From Lutibacter profundi (lineage in GTDB: Bacteria > Bacteroidota > Bacteroidia > Flavobacteriales > Flavobacteriaceae), in assembly GCF_001543325.1 (NCBI RefSeq), contig NZ_CP013355.1, positions 2,448,001-2,512,000 of the forward strand: a stretch of 64,000 nt of DNA, written 5' to 3'. The notes under the pieces were generated by a model. The model had not been told where the DNA came from. It saw only the letters and a list, made by a program, of their open reading frames with translations, and searched no databases. Positions 51,649 through 62,499 of the stretch are shown piece by piece. Both the position numbers and the translations under genes were made by a program. Position 1 is the first letter of the stretch; every line of letters starts with the position of its first letter.

Positions 51649-52531
51649 TCCAGTTTTATTAAAAGAGAGTATTGATGGTTTAAACATAAAACCAGATGGT
51701 ATTTATGTTGATGTAACTTTTGGAGGAGGAGGTCATTCAAAAGAAATATTAAGCAGATTAAATACCTATGGTAAACTTTTTGCCTTTGATCAAGATGAAG
51801 ATGCAAAACAGAACAGTATTGATGATGAACGATTTACATTAATACCACAAAATTTTAGATATATAAAAAGATATTTAAGGTTTTATGGAGTTAGAAAAGT
51901 AGATGGTGTTTTGGCTGATTTAGGTGTTTCTTCACATCAATTTGACAAAGCTGAACGAGGGTTCTCAACGCGGTTTGATGCTGATTTAGATATGAGAATG
52001 AACCAATCAGGAAAATTATCGGCTTTTGAAGTTGTTAATTTTTACGATGAACAAAAACTAAGTGATGTTTTATTTCAGTACGGAGAATTGCGAAACGCAA
52101 GAGCAATTGCAAAAAAAATAGTAGAGACTCGTACAGAGCAAAAAATTAAAACAAGTTTTGAGTTAAAACAAATTTTAAGTGAGTTTGTGCCTAAAGCGGT
52201 TGAACACAAAATATTTGCCCAAATATTTCAAGGAATTAGAATAGAAGTGAATCAAGAAATTGAAGCATTGAAAGAATTTTTATTACAAATACCAGAAATA
52301 TTGAATGAAGAAGGAAGATTAAGTGTAATAGCATACCATTCTCTGGAAGATAGGTTGGTAAAACGCTTTATTAGAAATGGATTATTTGAAGGGGAACAGG
52401 AGAAAGATTTTTTTGGAAATATTACTGTTCCAATGAAAAAAGTTGGCAAAATGATTATTCCTACTCTTCAAGAAATTAAAGAGAATAACAGAGCTAGAAG
52501 TGCAAAACTAAGAATAGCAACACTGAAATAA
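51635..52531 (+). CDS. rsmH: 16S rRNA (cytosine-1402-N4) methyltransferase
   Basis: Methylates N4 of C1402 in 16S rRNA. The 298-residue protein shows the SAM-binding VDVTFGGGGHSKEIL (near residue 26), the DQDEDA acid loop, GVLADLGVSSHQFD (near residue 93), RGFSTRFDADLDMRM and IAYHSLEDRLVKRF near the C-terminus. Start and second ATG are adjacent (MMYHNP). It overlaps mraZ and is followed directly by ftsL. Confidence 0.94.
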   Translation: MMYHNPVLLKESIDGLNIKPDGIYVDVTFGGGGHSKEILSRLNTYGKLFAFDQDEDAKQNSIDDERFTLIPQNFRYIKRYLRFYGVRKVDGVLADLGVSSHQFDKAERGFSTRFDADLDMRMNQSGKLSAFEVVNFYDEQKLSDVLFQYGELRNARAIAKKIVETRTEQKIKTSFELKQILSEFVPKAVEHKIFAQIFQGIRIEVNQEIEALKEFLLQIPEILNEEGRLSVIAYHSLEDRLVKRFIRNGLFEGEQEKDFFGNITVPMKKVGKMIIPTLQEIKENNRARSAKLRIATLK

Positions 52532-52858
52532 ATGTCAATAATCAAAGAAAAAATATACAGTGTGTTAAAAGGGGGGTTTTTAATAAATGAAGATTCTTTT
52601 AAAAACTGGCGTTTTATGTTGTTTATAGTTGTGTTGATGTTATTGATGATTGCGAGTTCACATAGTTCAGATAAAAAAGTAATGGAAATAGCAAAATTAA
52701 ATAAAGAAATAAAAGAATTAAGAGCTGAATTTGTTGATACTCGTTCTATTTCAATGGAGCTAAAATTAGAATCAACAATACGAAAAAAAGTATTAGATAT
52801 GGGGTTGAAACCAAGTGAAAATCCGCCTCAAGTTATAAGAGTAGTCTCAAAAAAATAA
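52532..52858 (+). CDS. ftsL: FtsL-like divisome protein
   Basis: A 108-residue bitopic membrane protein in the ftsL position of the cluster. A single transmembrane helix (FMLFIVVLMLLMIASS, near residues 28-43) is followed by a short coiled coil with heptads (MEIAKLNKEIKELRAEFVDT) and a KVLDMGLKPSENPPQVI tail. This is the FtsL shape, in which the coiled coil binds FtsQ/DivIC-type partners. Sequence identity to E. coli FtsL is low, as usual, so the call rests on topology and position. The ATG follows the rsmH stop without a gap. Confidence 0.85.
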   Translation: MSIIKEKIYSVLKGGFLINEDSFKNWRFMLFIVVLMLLMIASSHSSDKKVMEIAKLNKEIKELRAEFVDTRSISMELKLESTIRKKVLDMGLKPSENPPQVIRVVSKK

Positions 52859-52866
52859 ATTTAAAG

Positions 52867-54855
52867 TTGACAACCATTAAAAAAAACATATTAAAAAAGT
52901 TGTATTTCATTTTTGTGTTTATCACACTCTTTTTGGTATTGATTGTTGTTAAGTTAACAAATATTCAATATGCAGAAGGCGATAAATATAGAAGTTTATC
53001 TGAGCAGTTAACTTTAAGAAATGATACAATTTTTGCAAATAGAGGTAATGTTTTTTCAGATGATGGTAGTTTACTAGCTACTTCAATGTCTCAGTATGAA
53101 ATTAGAATGGATGCCTATACGGTTGATGCCAATGTGTTTAAAAAAAATATAAGAAGTTTATCTGTAGAATTGTCAAAAATGCTTGGTAATACAGCTTCAT
53201 ATTGGGAACGAAAAATTAAAAAAGCACGAAACACAAAAAATAGATATCTTTTTATCACTCGAAAGTTAGGATACAATGATTATATAAAGATTAAAAAATT
53301 CCCAATTTTTAATTTAGGAATGTATAAAGGGGGTTTTATTGCAGAGCAAACAACTGTAAGAGCTCATCCTTTAGGTAAAGTAGCTGAAAGAACAATTGGT
53401 TATGATGATTATAGAGGAGCTCCAGGAATTGAAGGAGCATACAGAGGCTATTTAAAAGGGAAACACGGATGGAGAATGAAGCAAAAAATAGCGAAAGGGC
53501 AATGGAAACCAATTAATGATAATAATGAACGAGAACCAGTTGATGGTAAAGATATTGTAACAACTATTGATATTAATATTCAAGATATTGCCCATCATTC
53601 TTTATTAAGACAGTTAGAATATTACAACGCTGAACATGGTTGTGTAGTAGTTATGGAAACTAAAACGGGAGAAATTAAAGCAATCTCTAACTTAGGTATA
53701 AATTCAGTAGGTAAGTATTATGAAAAAAGAAATTATGCTATATATGAATCCCATGAGCCTGGCTCAGCATTCAAACTAATGTCTATGGTTGCAGCACTAG
53801 AGAGTGGTGCAATTGATACAAGTATAATTGTTGATACAGGAAAAGGGAGATACAAAATGCATGGAAGGTATATCCATGATTCTAAGCGAGGAGGTTATGG
53901 TAAAATTTCTGCAGCAAGAGCTTTGGAAGTGTCTTCAAATATTGGTTTTGCAAGATTGATTGATGAAAATTTTGAAAAAACTCCTGAAAAATTTATCAAT
54001 ATTTTAAAAAGAATGCATTTGAATGAGCCGTTGGGATTGCCAATAAAAGGAGAAGGGAATCCTGAAATTCCATCACCAGGAGATAAAAAATGGAGTAAAA
54101 ATGCTTTGCCTTCTATTGCTTATGGATATAATTTGAGATTAACACCGCTACAAACATTAACATTTTATAATGCCATTGCAAATAATGGTGAAATGGTAAA
54201 ACCAAAATTTGTAAAAGAAATTCGCTCTAGGAATAAATATGTGAAACGTTTTGATAAAGAAATAATAGACTCACAAATTTGTTCAAAAGAAACGATTGAT
54301 AAGGTGCAAGAAATTTTAAAAAATGTAGTTATTCGAGGAACAGGAATAAAATTATATGATAAAAATTTTTCAATGGCAGGTAAAACAGGTACAGCACGTA
54401 CTGAATATTGGATGCCTGATTGGGAATTAAATAAGCGATACATCTCTTCATTTACAGGGTATTTTCCAGCTGAAAACCCTAAGTATTCTTGTATTGTAGT
54501 TATTCATAAACCAGATTTAAAAAAAGGTTATTACGGTGCCGATGTTTCAGGTCCCGTTTTTAAAGATATTGCTCATAAGATTTATACATCAAACCATATT
54601 ATTAATAAGATAGGTGTTGATATGCCAAATTTTGCGAGTGTTCAAAATAATTTTAATTCTTACTATACCAAATCTAACAAGGAATTTAATTCAATCCCAA
54701 ATGTAATGGGAATGGCGGCTATGGACGCCATTCCTTTACTTGAAAATATTGGATTGAAAGTGAGTTCAAAAGGAGAAGGTAAAGTTAAAGAGCAGTCAAT
54801 TAACGCAGGAGAAAAACTAATTAAAGGAGTTACTATAGTCTTAAAAACAATTTAG
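52867..54855 (+). CDS. ftsI: Division-specific peptidoglycan transpeptidase (PBP3) with PASTA domain
   Basis: Cross-links septal peptidoglycan. A transmembrane helix at residues 12-30 is followed by the PBP dimer domain (LTLRNDTIFANRGNVFSDDG) and the transpeptidase. The active-site motifs are SAFK in PGSAFKLMSM (SxxK, near residue 303), SSN in EVSSNIGFA (SxN) and KTG in MAGKTGTARTE (KTG). A C-terminal PASTA domain ends the chain (IPNVMGMAAMDAIPLLENIG). The start is a TTG at 52867. The next in-frame Met is far inside the dimer domain, so the TTG must be used or another non-ATG codon close to it. Confidence 0.92.
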   Translation: MTTIKKNILKKLYFIFVFITLFLVLIVVKLTNIQYAEGDKYRSLSEQLTLRNDTIFANRGNVFSDDGSLLATSMSQYEIRMDAYTVDANVFKKNIRSLSVELSKMLGNTASYWERKIKKARNTKNRYLFITRKLGYNDYIKIKKFPIFNLGMYKGGFIAEQTTVRAHPLGKVAERTIGYDDYRGAPGIEGAYRGYLKGKHGWRMKQKIAKGQWKPINDNNEREPVDGKDIVTTIDINIQDIAHHSLLRQLEYYNAEHGCVVVMETKTGEIKAISNLGINSVGKYYEKRNYAIYESHEPGSAFKLMSMVAALESGAIDTSIIVDTGKGRYKMHGRYIHDSKRGGYGKISAARALEVSSNIGFARLIDENFEKTPEKFINILKRMHLNEPLGLPIKGEGNPEIPSPGDKKWSKNALPSIAYGYNLRLTPLQTLTFYNAIANNGEMVKPKFVKEIRSRNKYVKRFDKEIIDSQICSKETIDKVQEILKNVVIRGTGIKLYDKNFSMAGKTGTARTEYWMPDWELNKRYISSFTGYFPAENPKYSCIVVIHKPDLKKGYYGADVSGPVFKDIAHKIYTSNHIINKIGVDMPNFASVQNNFNSYYTKSNKEFNSIPNVMGMAAMDAIPLLENIGLKVSSKGEGKVKEQSINAGEKLIKGVTIVLKTI

Positions 54856-56319
54856 TTGAAGTTATTAAATGACATATTAGATAAAGTAAATATAATTACC
54901 ATGTATGGAAGTGTCCAAAAAATGGTAAATACTATTGTGTTTGATTCAAGAGAAGTAGAGCCAGGCAGCTTGTTTGTAGCACAAAAAGGATTGATTTTTA
55001 ATGGACATCAATTTATTAGCAAGGCAGTTGAATTAGGAGCAACAGTTGTTGTTTGTGAAGAATTTCCAGAAAAAATACTTCAAGATATTACTTATATAAG
55101 AGTTGAAAATTCAAATAGCGCTTTGGCAATTATTGCTTCAAATTTCTATGACAACCCTTCTAGAAAATTAAAATTAATAGGAATTACAGGAACAAATGGA
55201 AAAACAACTATTGCAACATTACTATACAATTTATTTCAAAAACTTGGCTATAAATCGGGATTGCTATCTACGGTAAAAATTATGGTAGATACAGTTCAAT
55301 ATGAGGCAACACATACCACACCAAATTCTATTTTAATAAATAAATATTTAAATGAAATGGTGAATAAAGGTGTTGATTATTGTTTTATGGAAGTGAGTTC
55401 TCATGGAATTCATCAGAAAAGAACTGAAGGGTTGCAATTTGCAGGTGGAGTATTTACCAATTTAACTCACGACCATTTAGATTATCATAAAACTTTTTTG
55501 GCATATAGAGATGTAAAAAAAATATTTTTTGATTCATTACCTGAATCAGCTTTTGCTTTGGTAAATATTGATGACAAAAATGGGGCTATAATGCTTCAAA
55601 ATACAAAAGCAAAAAAATATTCATATGCATTAAAAACAATGGGCGATTTTAAAGCTAAAATTTTAGAAAATGGATTTTCGGGATTGTTATTAAATATTGA
55701 TGGAAATGAGGTTTGGACAAAATTAACGGGAAGTTTCAATGCGTATAATATAGTAGCAATTTATGGTGTTGCAAATTTATTGGGTATAGACTCTGTTCGA
55801 ACTCTTACAAGCATAAGTGAACTAGAGAGTGTAAGTGGAAGATTTCAGCATTTTATTTCAAATGAAGGAATAACAGCTGTAATTGATTATGCACATACGC
55901 CAGATGCATTAAAAAATGTATTGGAAACTATTAATAATATTAAGATAGGAAATGAACAAGTAATTACCGTTGTGGGATGCGGTGGCGATAGAGATAAAGC
56001 TAAACGCCCTGTTATGGGGCGTATAGCATCTCAATTAAGCTCGCAAGTTATTTTCACTTCAGACAATCCAAGAAATGAAAATCCCCAAACCATTTTAGCA
56101 GAAATAGAAAGCGGTGTTGAAACTCAAAATATTAAAAAAACAATATCAATTGTAGATAGAGAGCAAGCAATTAAAACGGCCATAAAATTGGCTAATAAAG
56201 GTGATATTATTTTAATTGCTGGAAAAGGTCATGAAACGTATCAAGAAGTTAATGGAAAACGTTCGCATTTCGATGATTTTGAGAAAGTTACATATTTGTT
56301 AGAAGTTATAGAAAAGTAA
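54856..56319 (+). CDS. murE: UDP-MurNAc-tripeptide synthetase (meso-DAP-adding)
   Basis: Adds the third residue to UDP-MurNAc-L-Ala-D-Glu. The 487 residues have the N-terminal [17 protein letters not shown], the ATP-binding [14 protein letters not shown] (near residue 110), and [11 protein letters not shown] near residue 400. The DNPR motif marks meso-diaminopimelate as the added amino acid. The start is TTG, directly after the ftsI stop. The next Met (residue 16) would remove part of the first strand. murF, which usually follows, is absent from the cluster. Confidence 0.93.
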   Translation: MKLLNDILDKVNIITMYGSVQKMVNTIVFDSREVEPGSLFVAQKGLIFNGHQFISKAVELGATVVVCEEFPEKILQDITYIRVENSNSALAIIASNFYDNPSRKLKLIGITGTNGKTTIATLLYNLFQKLGYKSGLLSTVKIMVDTVQYEATHTTPNSILINKYLNEMVNKGVDYCFMEVSSHGIHQKRTEGLQFAGGVFTNLTHDHLDYHKTFLAYRDVKKIFFDSLPESAFALVNIDDKNGAIMLQNTKAKKYSYALKTMGDFKAKILENGFSGLLLNIDGNEVWTKLTGSFNAYNIVAIYGVANLLGIDSVRTLTSISELESVSGRFQHFISNEGITAVIDYAHTPDALKNVLETINNIKIGNEQVITVVGCGGDRDKAKRPVMGRIASQLSSQVIFTSDNPRNENPQTILAEIESGVETQNIKKTISIVDREQAIKTAIKLANKGDIILIAGKGHETYQEVNGKRSHFDDFEKVTYLLEVIEK

Positions 56320-56323
56320 AAAA

Positions 56324-57550
56324 ATGTTATATTATTTATTCGAATATTTAGACAAACATTACAATTTAGCAGGAGCGGGATTATTCCAATATATTTCGTT
56401 TAGATCTGCTATGAGTTTTATTGTTTCTTTACTTTTTTCAACAATTTATGGAAAACAAATAATTGATTATTTACAATTAAAACAGGTTGGAGAGTCCGTA
56501 AGAGATCTAGGACTGGAAGGACAAGTTGAAAAAGCGGGAACTCCTACAATGGGAGGTATCATAATTATTTTAGCAACTCTTATTCCTGTGCTTTTATTCG
56601 CTCAAATAGATAATGTTTATATCGTAATTTTAATAATAACCACTTTGTGGATGGGTACCATTGGTTTTATTGATGATTATATAAAAATATTTAAAAAAAA
56701 TAAAGAAGGGTTAAAAGGAAAGTTTAAAATTTTAGGACAGGTTACTTTGGGAATTTTTGTTGGAGCAATGTTGTATTTCCACCCAAGTGTAACAATGAAA
56801 GAAAAGCTACCAGTAAAGTATCAATATACTACTGAACAAGGGTCACCGGTTTTATTTGGAAAGGCTAAAAAATCTACTAAAACTACCATTCCATTTTTAA
56901 AAAACAACGAATTAGAATATGCCGATGTCCTAAATGTTTTTGGGGAAGGGCTTAAGGATTATGCTTGGATAATATTTATACCAATAGTAATTTTTATTAT
57001 CACGGCAGTTTCAAATGGTGCAAATTTAACTGATGGAATTGATGGTTTAGCAGCGGGTTCTTCAGCCATAATTGTGCTAACACTAGGTATTTTTGCTTGG
57101 GTTTCAGGAAACATCATTTTCGCTAATTATTTAGATGTAATGTACATACCAAATTCTGGTGAAATGACTGTTTTTATTGCTGCTTTTGTAGGTGCTTTAA
57201 TAGGGTTTTTGTGGTATAATACCTATCCAGCTCAAGTTTTTATGGGAGACACAGGTAGCTTAACTATTGGTGGAATTATTGCTGTTTTAGCTATTGCTGT
57301 ACGTAAAGAATTGTTAATCCCAATTTTAGCTGGGGTCTTTTTTGTTGAAACATTATCAGTGATATTTCAAGTTAGTTATTTTAAATACACGAAGAAAAAA
57401 TTTGGAGAAGGAAAACGCATATTTAAAATGTCGCCATTACATCATCATTATCAAAAATTAGGCTATCATGAAAGTAAAATTGTAACACGATTTTGGATTA
57501 TTGGAATTATGTTGGCAGTGCTTACAATTGTAACACTAAAATTGAGATAA
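56324..57550 (+). CDS. mraY: Phospho-N-acetylmuramoyl-pentapeptide transferase
   Basis: Multi-pass enzyme that makes lipid I. In 408 residues I see [15 protein letters not shown] (near residue 73), [21 protein letters not shown] (DD motif near residue 122), [15 protein letters not shown] (near residue 237), and the HHHYQKLG loop near residue 377. The protein is longer than E. coli MraY (360). The added part lies near residues 165-215, between two transmembrane segments. About ten hydrophobic helices are visible. Confidence 0.94.
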   Translation: MLYYLFEYLDKHYNLAGAGLFQYISFRSAMSFIVSLLFSTIYGKQIIDYLQLKQVGESVRDLGLEGQVEKAGTPTMGGIIIILATLIPVLLFAQIDNVYIVILIITTLWMGTIGFIDDYIKIFKKNKEGLKGKFKILGQVTLGIFVGAMLYFHPSVTMKEKLPVKYQYTTEQGSPVLFGKAKKSTKTTIPFLKNNELEYADVLNVFGEGLKDYAWIIFIPIVIFIITAVSNGANLTDGIDGLAAGSSAIIVLTLGIFAWVSGNIIFANYLDVMYIPNSGEMTVFIAAFVGALIGFLWYNTYPAQVFMGDTGSLTIGGIIAVLAIAVRKELLIPILAGVFFVETLSVIFQVSYFKYTKKKFGEGKRIFKMSPLHHHYQKLGYHESKIVTRFWIIGIMLAVLTIVTLKLR

Positions 57551-58882
57551 ATGAAATTAGTTGTGCTAGGAGCTGGAGAAAGTGGAGTAGGAACAGCTAT
57601 TCTAGGAAAGCAACAAGGGTATAATGTGTTTGTTTCAGATAAAGGAATTATTGCAAATAAATACAAACAAGTTCTTTTAAATAATAATATTTCTTTTGAA
57701 GAAGAAAAGCATACAGAATCTATAATTTTTGATGCTGATGTGGTAATGAAAAGTCCGGGAATACCAGATGCCATACCATTAATAAAAGCATTAAAACAAA
57801 AGAGTATTTCTATTATTTCTGAAATTGAATTTGCGTCAAAATATACGAACGGAATTATTGTTGGAATTACGGGTTCAAATGGTAAAACAACTACAACAAT
57901 GTTAGTTAACCATATTTTGAAAAAAGCAAATTTAAATGTTGGAATGGGTGGGAATATTGGAGATAGTTTTGCAAAACAAGTTGCAATGCATAATTATGAT
58001 TTTCATGTATTGGAGTTGAGTAGTTTTCAACTAGATGGAATAGAGCGTTTTAAACCTCATATTGCAGTAATTACAAATATTACTCCAGACCATTTAGATA
58101 GGTATAATTTTAAGTTTGAAAACTATGTGAATTCAAAATTTAGAATTACAAAAAATCAAACTGAAACTGATTTTTTAATTTATGATTTTGAGGATGAAGT
58201 AATTGCAAATTGGTTTAAAAATAATAAGGTAAAAGCAACCTTATTACCATTTTCAATTAAAAATAAACTCGAACAGGGAGTGTATTTAGAGGATAATAAA
58301 ATAATAATAAAATATAAAAAAGAAGAAAAAATAATGAGTATATCATCTTTAGCATTAAAAGGTAAACACAACACAAAAAATGCAATGGCAGCAGCTATGA
58401 CAGCATCATTGCTAAAAGTTAGAAAAGAAACTATTAGAGAAAGTTTAGAAGATTTTGAAGGTGCAGAACACCGGCTTGAAAATGTGTTAAAAATTAATGG
58501 TGTACAATATATTAATGATTCAAAAGCAACCAATGTAAACGCCGCATTTTATGCTTTAGATAGTATGAAATCTCCAACAGTGTGGATTGTTGGGGGAGTT
58601 GATAAAGGGAATGATTATTTAGACTTGATGCCTCTAGTAAGAGAAAAGGTGAAAGCAATCATTTGTTTGGGTGTTGATAATCAAAAAATAGTTCAAACTT
58701 TTTTTAATGTAGTGGATTTAGTTGTTGAGACTATGGGAGCAGAAGAGGCAGTAAAAGTAGCATATAAAATTGCTGAAAAAGGAGATACGGTGTTGTTATC
58801 TCCAGCTTGTGCAAGTTTTGATTTGTTTGAAAATTATGAAGATAGAGGAAATAAATTTAAAAAAGCAGTTAGAGAATTGTAA
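57551..58882 (+). CDS. murD: UDP-MurNAc-L-alanine:D-glutamate ligase
   Basis: Adds D-glutamate to UDP-MurNAc-L-Ala. The 443 residues begin with VVLGAGESGVGTAIL, the N-terminal UDP-binding Rossmann motif. The ATP loop is VGITGSNGKTTTTMLV (near residue 108), followed by ELSSFQLDGIERF and ITNITPDHLDRY (near residue 178). The C-terminal domain holds NDSKATNVNAAFYAL and LLSPACASFDLFENYEDRGN. It follows mraY without a gap, and ftsW begins at its next base. Confidence 0.94.
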   Translation: MKLVVLGAGESGVGTAILGKQQGYNVFVSDKGIIANKYKQVLLNNNISFEEEKHTESIIFDADVVMKSPGIPDAIPLIKALKQKSISIISEIEFASKYTNGIIVGITGSNGKTTTTMLVNHILKKANLNVGMGGNIGDSFAKQVAMHNYDFHVLELSSFQLDGIERFKPHIAVITNITPDHLDRYNFKFENYVNSKFRITKNQTETDFLIYDFEDEVIANWFKNNKVKATLLPFSIKNKLEQGVYLEDNKIIIKYKKEEKIMSISSLALKGKHNTKNAMAAAMTASLLKVRKETIRESLEDFEGAEHRLENVLKINGVQYINDSKATNVNAAFYALDSMKSPTVWIVGGVDKGNDYLDLMPLVREKVKAIICLGVDNQKIVQTFFNVVDLVVETMGAEEAVKVAYKIAEKGDTVLLSPACASFDLFENYEDRGNKFKKAVREL

Positions 58883-60073
58883 ATGAAAAATATTCTTAGA
58901 AATATTGAAGGAGATCGTGCAATATGGGCTATAGTTGGAATTTTAGCAATATTGTCGTTTTTACCTGTTTATAGTGCAAGTACTAATTTGGTATATGTGG
59001 TTAATAATGGGACTCCTACTTTTCATTTATTGAAGCATGCTTTCTTATTGGCTTGTGGATTTTTAATTATTTATGCCGTTCATAAAATTCCATATAGATA
59101 TTTTAGTGGTGGTTCGGTTATCATGATTCCATTAGTAATAATATTGCTTATTTATACACTAACACAAGGAACTACAATTGGAGGAGCCAACGCTAGTCGT
59201 TGGATTCGAATTCCATTTATAGGTGTTGGTTTTCAAACATCAACGTTGGCAGGCTTGGTGTTAATGATTTATGTATCTCGTTACTTAGCACGTAACAAGG
59301 ATAAAAAAATTATGTTTAGGGAAACTATTTTACAATTATGGTTGCCAGTTGCTATAATTTTAGCACTAATTTTACCAGCAAACTTTTCAACCACTGCCAT
59401 TGTTTTTTTTATGATATTATTGTTAGCCTTTATAGGAGGCTATCCACTAAAATATATTTTATCTGTTGTGGGAACAGGTGGTCTAATATTAGCTCTATTT
59501 GTGCTTACCGCTAAAGCATTTCCTAATGCTATGCCAAATAGAGTTGATACTTGGATAAGTAGAATTGAAAATTTTACAAATAAAAATGCTGAGGAAGGCT
59601 ATCAAGTTCAAAAAGCTAAAATTGCTATAGCAAGTGGAGGTTTAAAAGGTAGAGGCCCTGGTAAAAGTATTCAAAAAAACTTTTTACCACAATCATCATC
59701 CGATTTTATATTTGCAATTATTGTTGAAGAATATGGGCTGCTTGGAGCTTTAGTTATAATTCTTCTGTACTTTATGTTACTTTTTAGAATAGTTATGGCA
59801 GCTAAAAAAGCAACCAGTATTTTTGCAACGCTTCTTATAATAGGAGTTGGTTTACCAATAATTTTTCAAGCAATAATTAATATGGCAGTAGCCATTAATC
59901 TATTTCCTGTAACAGGACAAACATTGCCACTTATTAGTAGTGGAGGTACATCTATTTGGATGACTTGTATTGCAATAGGAATTATTTTAAGCGTTACTGC
60001 AAATAAAGAAAAAGAAGAATTAACAGAGAGTGAAGAAAACCCTTTAGCTATTTTACATGAAACAATTGGTTAA
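58883..60073 (+). CDS. ftsW: SEDS-family septal peptidoglycan glycosyltransferase FtsW
   Basis: Polymerises glycan strands at the septum with FtsI. The 396-residue protein is multi-pass. SEDS features: [20 protein letters not shown] (near residue 103), [20 protein letters not shown] and [15 protein letters not shown] in the large periplasmic loop (near residues 255-290), and [13 protein letters not shown] near residue 352. The acidic C-terminal tail is cytoplasmic. It overlaps murG by 17 bases. Confidence 0.93.
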   Translation: MKNILRNIEGDRAIWAIVGILAILSFLPVYSASTNLVYVVNNGTPTFHLLKHAFLLACGFLIIYAVHKIPYRYFSGGSVIMIPLVIILLIYTLTQGTTIGGANASRWIRIPFIGVGFQTSTLAGLVLMIYVSRYLARNKDKKIMFRETILQLWLPVAIILALILPANFSTTAIVFFMILLLAFIGGYPLKYILSVVGTGGLILALFVLTAKAFPNAMPNRVDTWISRIENFTNKNAEEGYQVQKAKIAIASGGLKGRGPGKSIQKNFLPQSSSDFIFAIIVEEYGLLGALVIILLYFMLLFRIVMAAKKATSIFATLLIIGVGLPIIFQAIINMAVAINLFPVTGQTLPLISSGGTSIWMTCIAIGIILSVTANKEKEELTESEENPLAILHETIG

Positions 60074-61151
60074 TATTATATTAAGTGGTGGTGGAACAGG
60101 CGGACATATTTATCCTGCAGTTTCAATAGCAAATGAGCTGAAGGAAAAATATCCTAATGCAAACTTTTTGTTTGTGGGAGCAAAAAATAAAATGGAAATG
60201 GAAAAAATCCCTCAGTTTGGTTATGATATTAAGGGTTTGTGGATTTCTGGAATTCAAAGAAAGCTAACCATTAAAAACCTGTTATTTCCATTTAAATTAA
60301 TAAACAGTTTGTGGAATGCTTATAAAATTATAAAAAATTTTAAACCTTCTATTGTTATCGGTACAGGCGGGTTTGCAAGTGGGCCAACGTTGTATGTAGC
60401 AAGTATTAAAGGAATAAAAACTATTATTCAAGAGCAAAATTCATATCCAGGAATTACCAATAAATTATTGTCGAAAAAAGCTAATAAAATATGTGTTGCT
60501 TATGATGGGTTAGATCGTTTTTTTCCTTCCAAAAAAATAATTAAAACAGGAAACCCTGTTCGTCAAGATTTAATTAATGTCACAGGAAAACGAAAAGAAG
60601 CTCAACGTTATTTTAATTTAAAAGCTGATAAAATAACATTGGTTGTTATTGGAGGTAGCTTGGGAGCAAGAGCTGTTAATAATTTAATTGAAAAACATAT
60701 TCATTGGATTGTGTCAAATAATGTTCAGGTTATTTGGCAGACGGGGAAGTTGTATTACGATGAATTTAAAAAATATGATGAATTGGAAAATGTACAAACG
60801 CATGCTTTTTTAAACAGCATGGATTTAACGTATGCTTCAGCAGATATTTTAATAAGTAGAGCAGGAGCAAGTTCAATTTCAGAATTGTGTATTGTTGGAA
60901 AACCAGTAATATTTATACCCTCTCCAAATGTTGCTGAAGATCATCAAACCAAAAATGCATTGGCAGTTGTAAATAAAAAAGCAGCATTGCTGTTAAAAGA
61001 ATCTGAGTTAGAAACATTTCAGATGCTATTTGAAGGATTGTTGAATGATGAAAAATTACAACAAAATTTAAGTGAAAATATAAAAAAATTGGCATTACCA
61101 AATGCTACAAAAGATATAGTTCAGGAAATAGAAAAATTACTAATTAATTAA
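60057..61151 (+). CDS. murG: UDP-GlcNAc:lipid I N-acetylglucosaminyltransferase
   Basis: Makes lipid II on the inner face of the membrane. In 364 residues: [21 protein letters not shown] at the N-terminus (glycine-rich loop 1), the [13 protein letters not shown] loop 2 (near residue 102), [13 protein letters not shown] (near residue 198), and the UDP-binding [17 protein letters not shown] (near residue 267). It begins within ftsW. murC begins one base after its stop, on a TTG codon. Confidence 0.94.
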   Translation: MKQLVNIILSGGGTGGHIYPAVSIANELKEKYPNANFLFVGAKNKMEMEKIPQFGYDIKGLWISGIQRKLTIKNLLFPFKLINSLWNAYKIIKNFKPSIVIGTGGFASGPTLYVASIKGIKTIIQEQNSYPGITNKLLSKKANKICVAYDGLDRFFPSKKIIKTGNPVRQDLINVTGKRKEAQRYFNLKADKITLVVIGGSLGARAVNNLIEKHIHWIVSNNVQVIWQTGKLYYDEFKKYDELENVQTHAFLNSMDLTYASADILISRAGASSISELCIVGKPVIFIPSPNVAEDHQTKNALAVVNKKAALLLKESELETFQMLFEGLLNDEKLQQNLSENIKKLALPNATKDIVQEIEKLLIN

Positions 61152-61152
61152 T

Positions 61153-62499
61153 TTGAATTTAGAGAGTATACATAGTGTTTATTTCATAGGTATCGGAGGT
61201 GTCGGTATGAGTGCTGTTGCAAATTATTTTAAAAGCAATGGTAAAAATGTAGCGGGTTATGATAAAGTTTCTACGGATATAACAAAGTCTCTTCAAGAAA
61301 TAGGAGTTCATCTTCATTTTGAAGATTCAATAGATTTAATTCCTTCTGAATTTAAACAAAAGGAAAATATGATTGTGGTTTATACGCCAGCTATTCCAAA
61401 AAATAATTCCGAATTATGTTACTTTTTAGAGAATGATTTTAACGTTTTAAAACGTTCTGAGATATTAGGAGAAATCACAAAAAACACCATTTGCTTAGCA
61501 GTTGCAGGAACACATGGAAAAACAACTACTTCAACAATATTAGGGCATATTTTAAAAGAAGCAGGCGTTAATGCAACATCATTTTTAGGAGGTATTTCAG
61601 AAAACTACAATTCAAATTTAATTTTAGGAGGAAATGAAATTTCGGTAGTAGAAGCAGATGAATTTGATAGATCATTTTTAAAATTATCACCAAATATTGG
61701 CTGTATAACCTCTATAGATGCAGATCATTTAGATATTTATGGCAATCATTTTGAACTAGAAAAGTCATTCAAAAAATTTGCTACAAAAATTTCAGACACA
61801 ATAATTGTTAGAAATGGATTGCCAATTAACGGATTAACGTATGGAATAAATGAAAATTCTGATTTTGACGCTAAAAATTTAAAAATAATAGACGGTACTT
61901 ACATTTTTGATATTCAAACTCCAACAGAATACTTTAAAGACATAAAAATAAATTTACCGGGAAAACATAATGTGCTAAATACTGTGGCAGCTTTAGCAAT
62001 GGCAAATAGTTTTGGAGTTCCACTCCCTGTCATTGCTAAAGCTTTACTAACATTTAGAGGTATTAAGAGGCGTTTTTCATATAAAATAAAAACAGATAAT
62101 TTAGTATTGATTGATGATTATGCACATCATCCAACTGAAATTAATGCAGTTGTAGATTCGGTGAAAGAAATGTACCCTTCAAAAAAAATATTGGGTGTTT
62201 TTCAACCGCATTTATATAGTAGAACAAAAGATTTTATAACTAATTTTGCTGTAAGTTTATCTCAATTTGATGAACTCATTTTATTAGATATTTACCCTGC
62301 AAGAGAATTGCCAATTGAAGGGGTAAGTTCAGCATGGTTATTAAGTAAAATTACTATTGAAAAGAAGCAAATTTCTAGCAAAAAAAAATTAGCGGAAAAC
62401 ATATTACAATCTAAAGCTAAAATAATTGTTATGATTGGAGCTGGAGATATAGGTGAATTGGTAGATGAAATTAAAAATAATTTAAGCGTTGAAAGTTAA
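61153..62499 (+). CDS. murC: UDP-MurNAc:L-alanine ligase
   Basis: First amino-acid addition to UDP-MurNAc. The 448 residues start with SVYFIGIGGVGMSAVANYF, the N-terminal glycine-rich loop, so the start must lie close by: TTG at 61153. The ATP loop is AVAGTHGKTTTSTIL (near residue 117), followed by VVEADEFDRSFL, SIDADHLDIYGN and the C-terminal LIDDYAHHPTEINAV. It ends with a 11-base overlap into ftsQ. Confidence 0.94.
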   Translation: MNLESIHSVYFIGIGGVGMSAVANYFKSNGKNVAGYDKVSTDITKSLQEIGVHLHFEDSIDLIPSEFKQKENMIVVYTPAIPKNNSELCYFLENDFNVLKRSEILGEITKNTICLAVAGTHGKTTTSTILGHILKEAGVNATSFLGGISENYNSNLILGGNEISVVEADEFDRSFLKLSPNIGCITSIDADHLDIYGNHFELEKSFKKFATKISDTIIVRNGLPINGLTYGINENSDFDAKNLKIIDGTYIFDIQTPTEYFKDIKINLPGKHNVLNTVAALAMANSFGVPLPVIAKALLTFRGIKRRFSYKIKTDNLVLIDDYAHHPTEINAVVDSVKEMYPSKKILGVFQPHLYSRTKDFITNFAVSLSQFDELILLDIYPARELPIEGVSSAWLLSKITIEKKQISSKKKLAENILQSKAKIIVMIGAGDIGELVDEIKNNLSVES

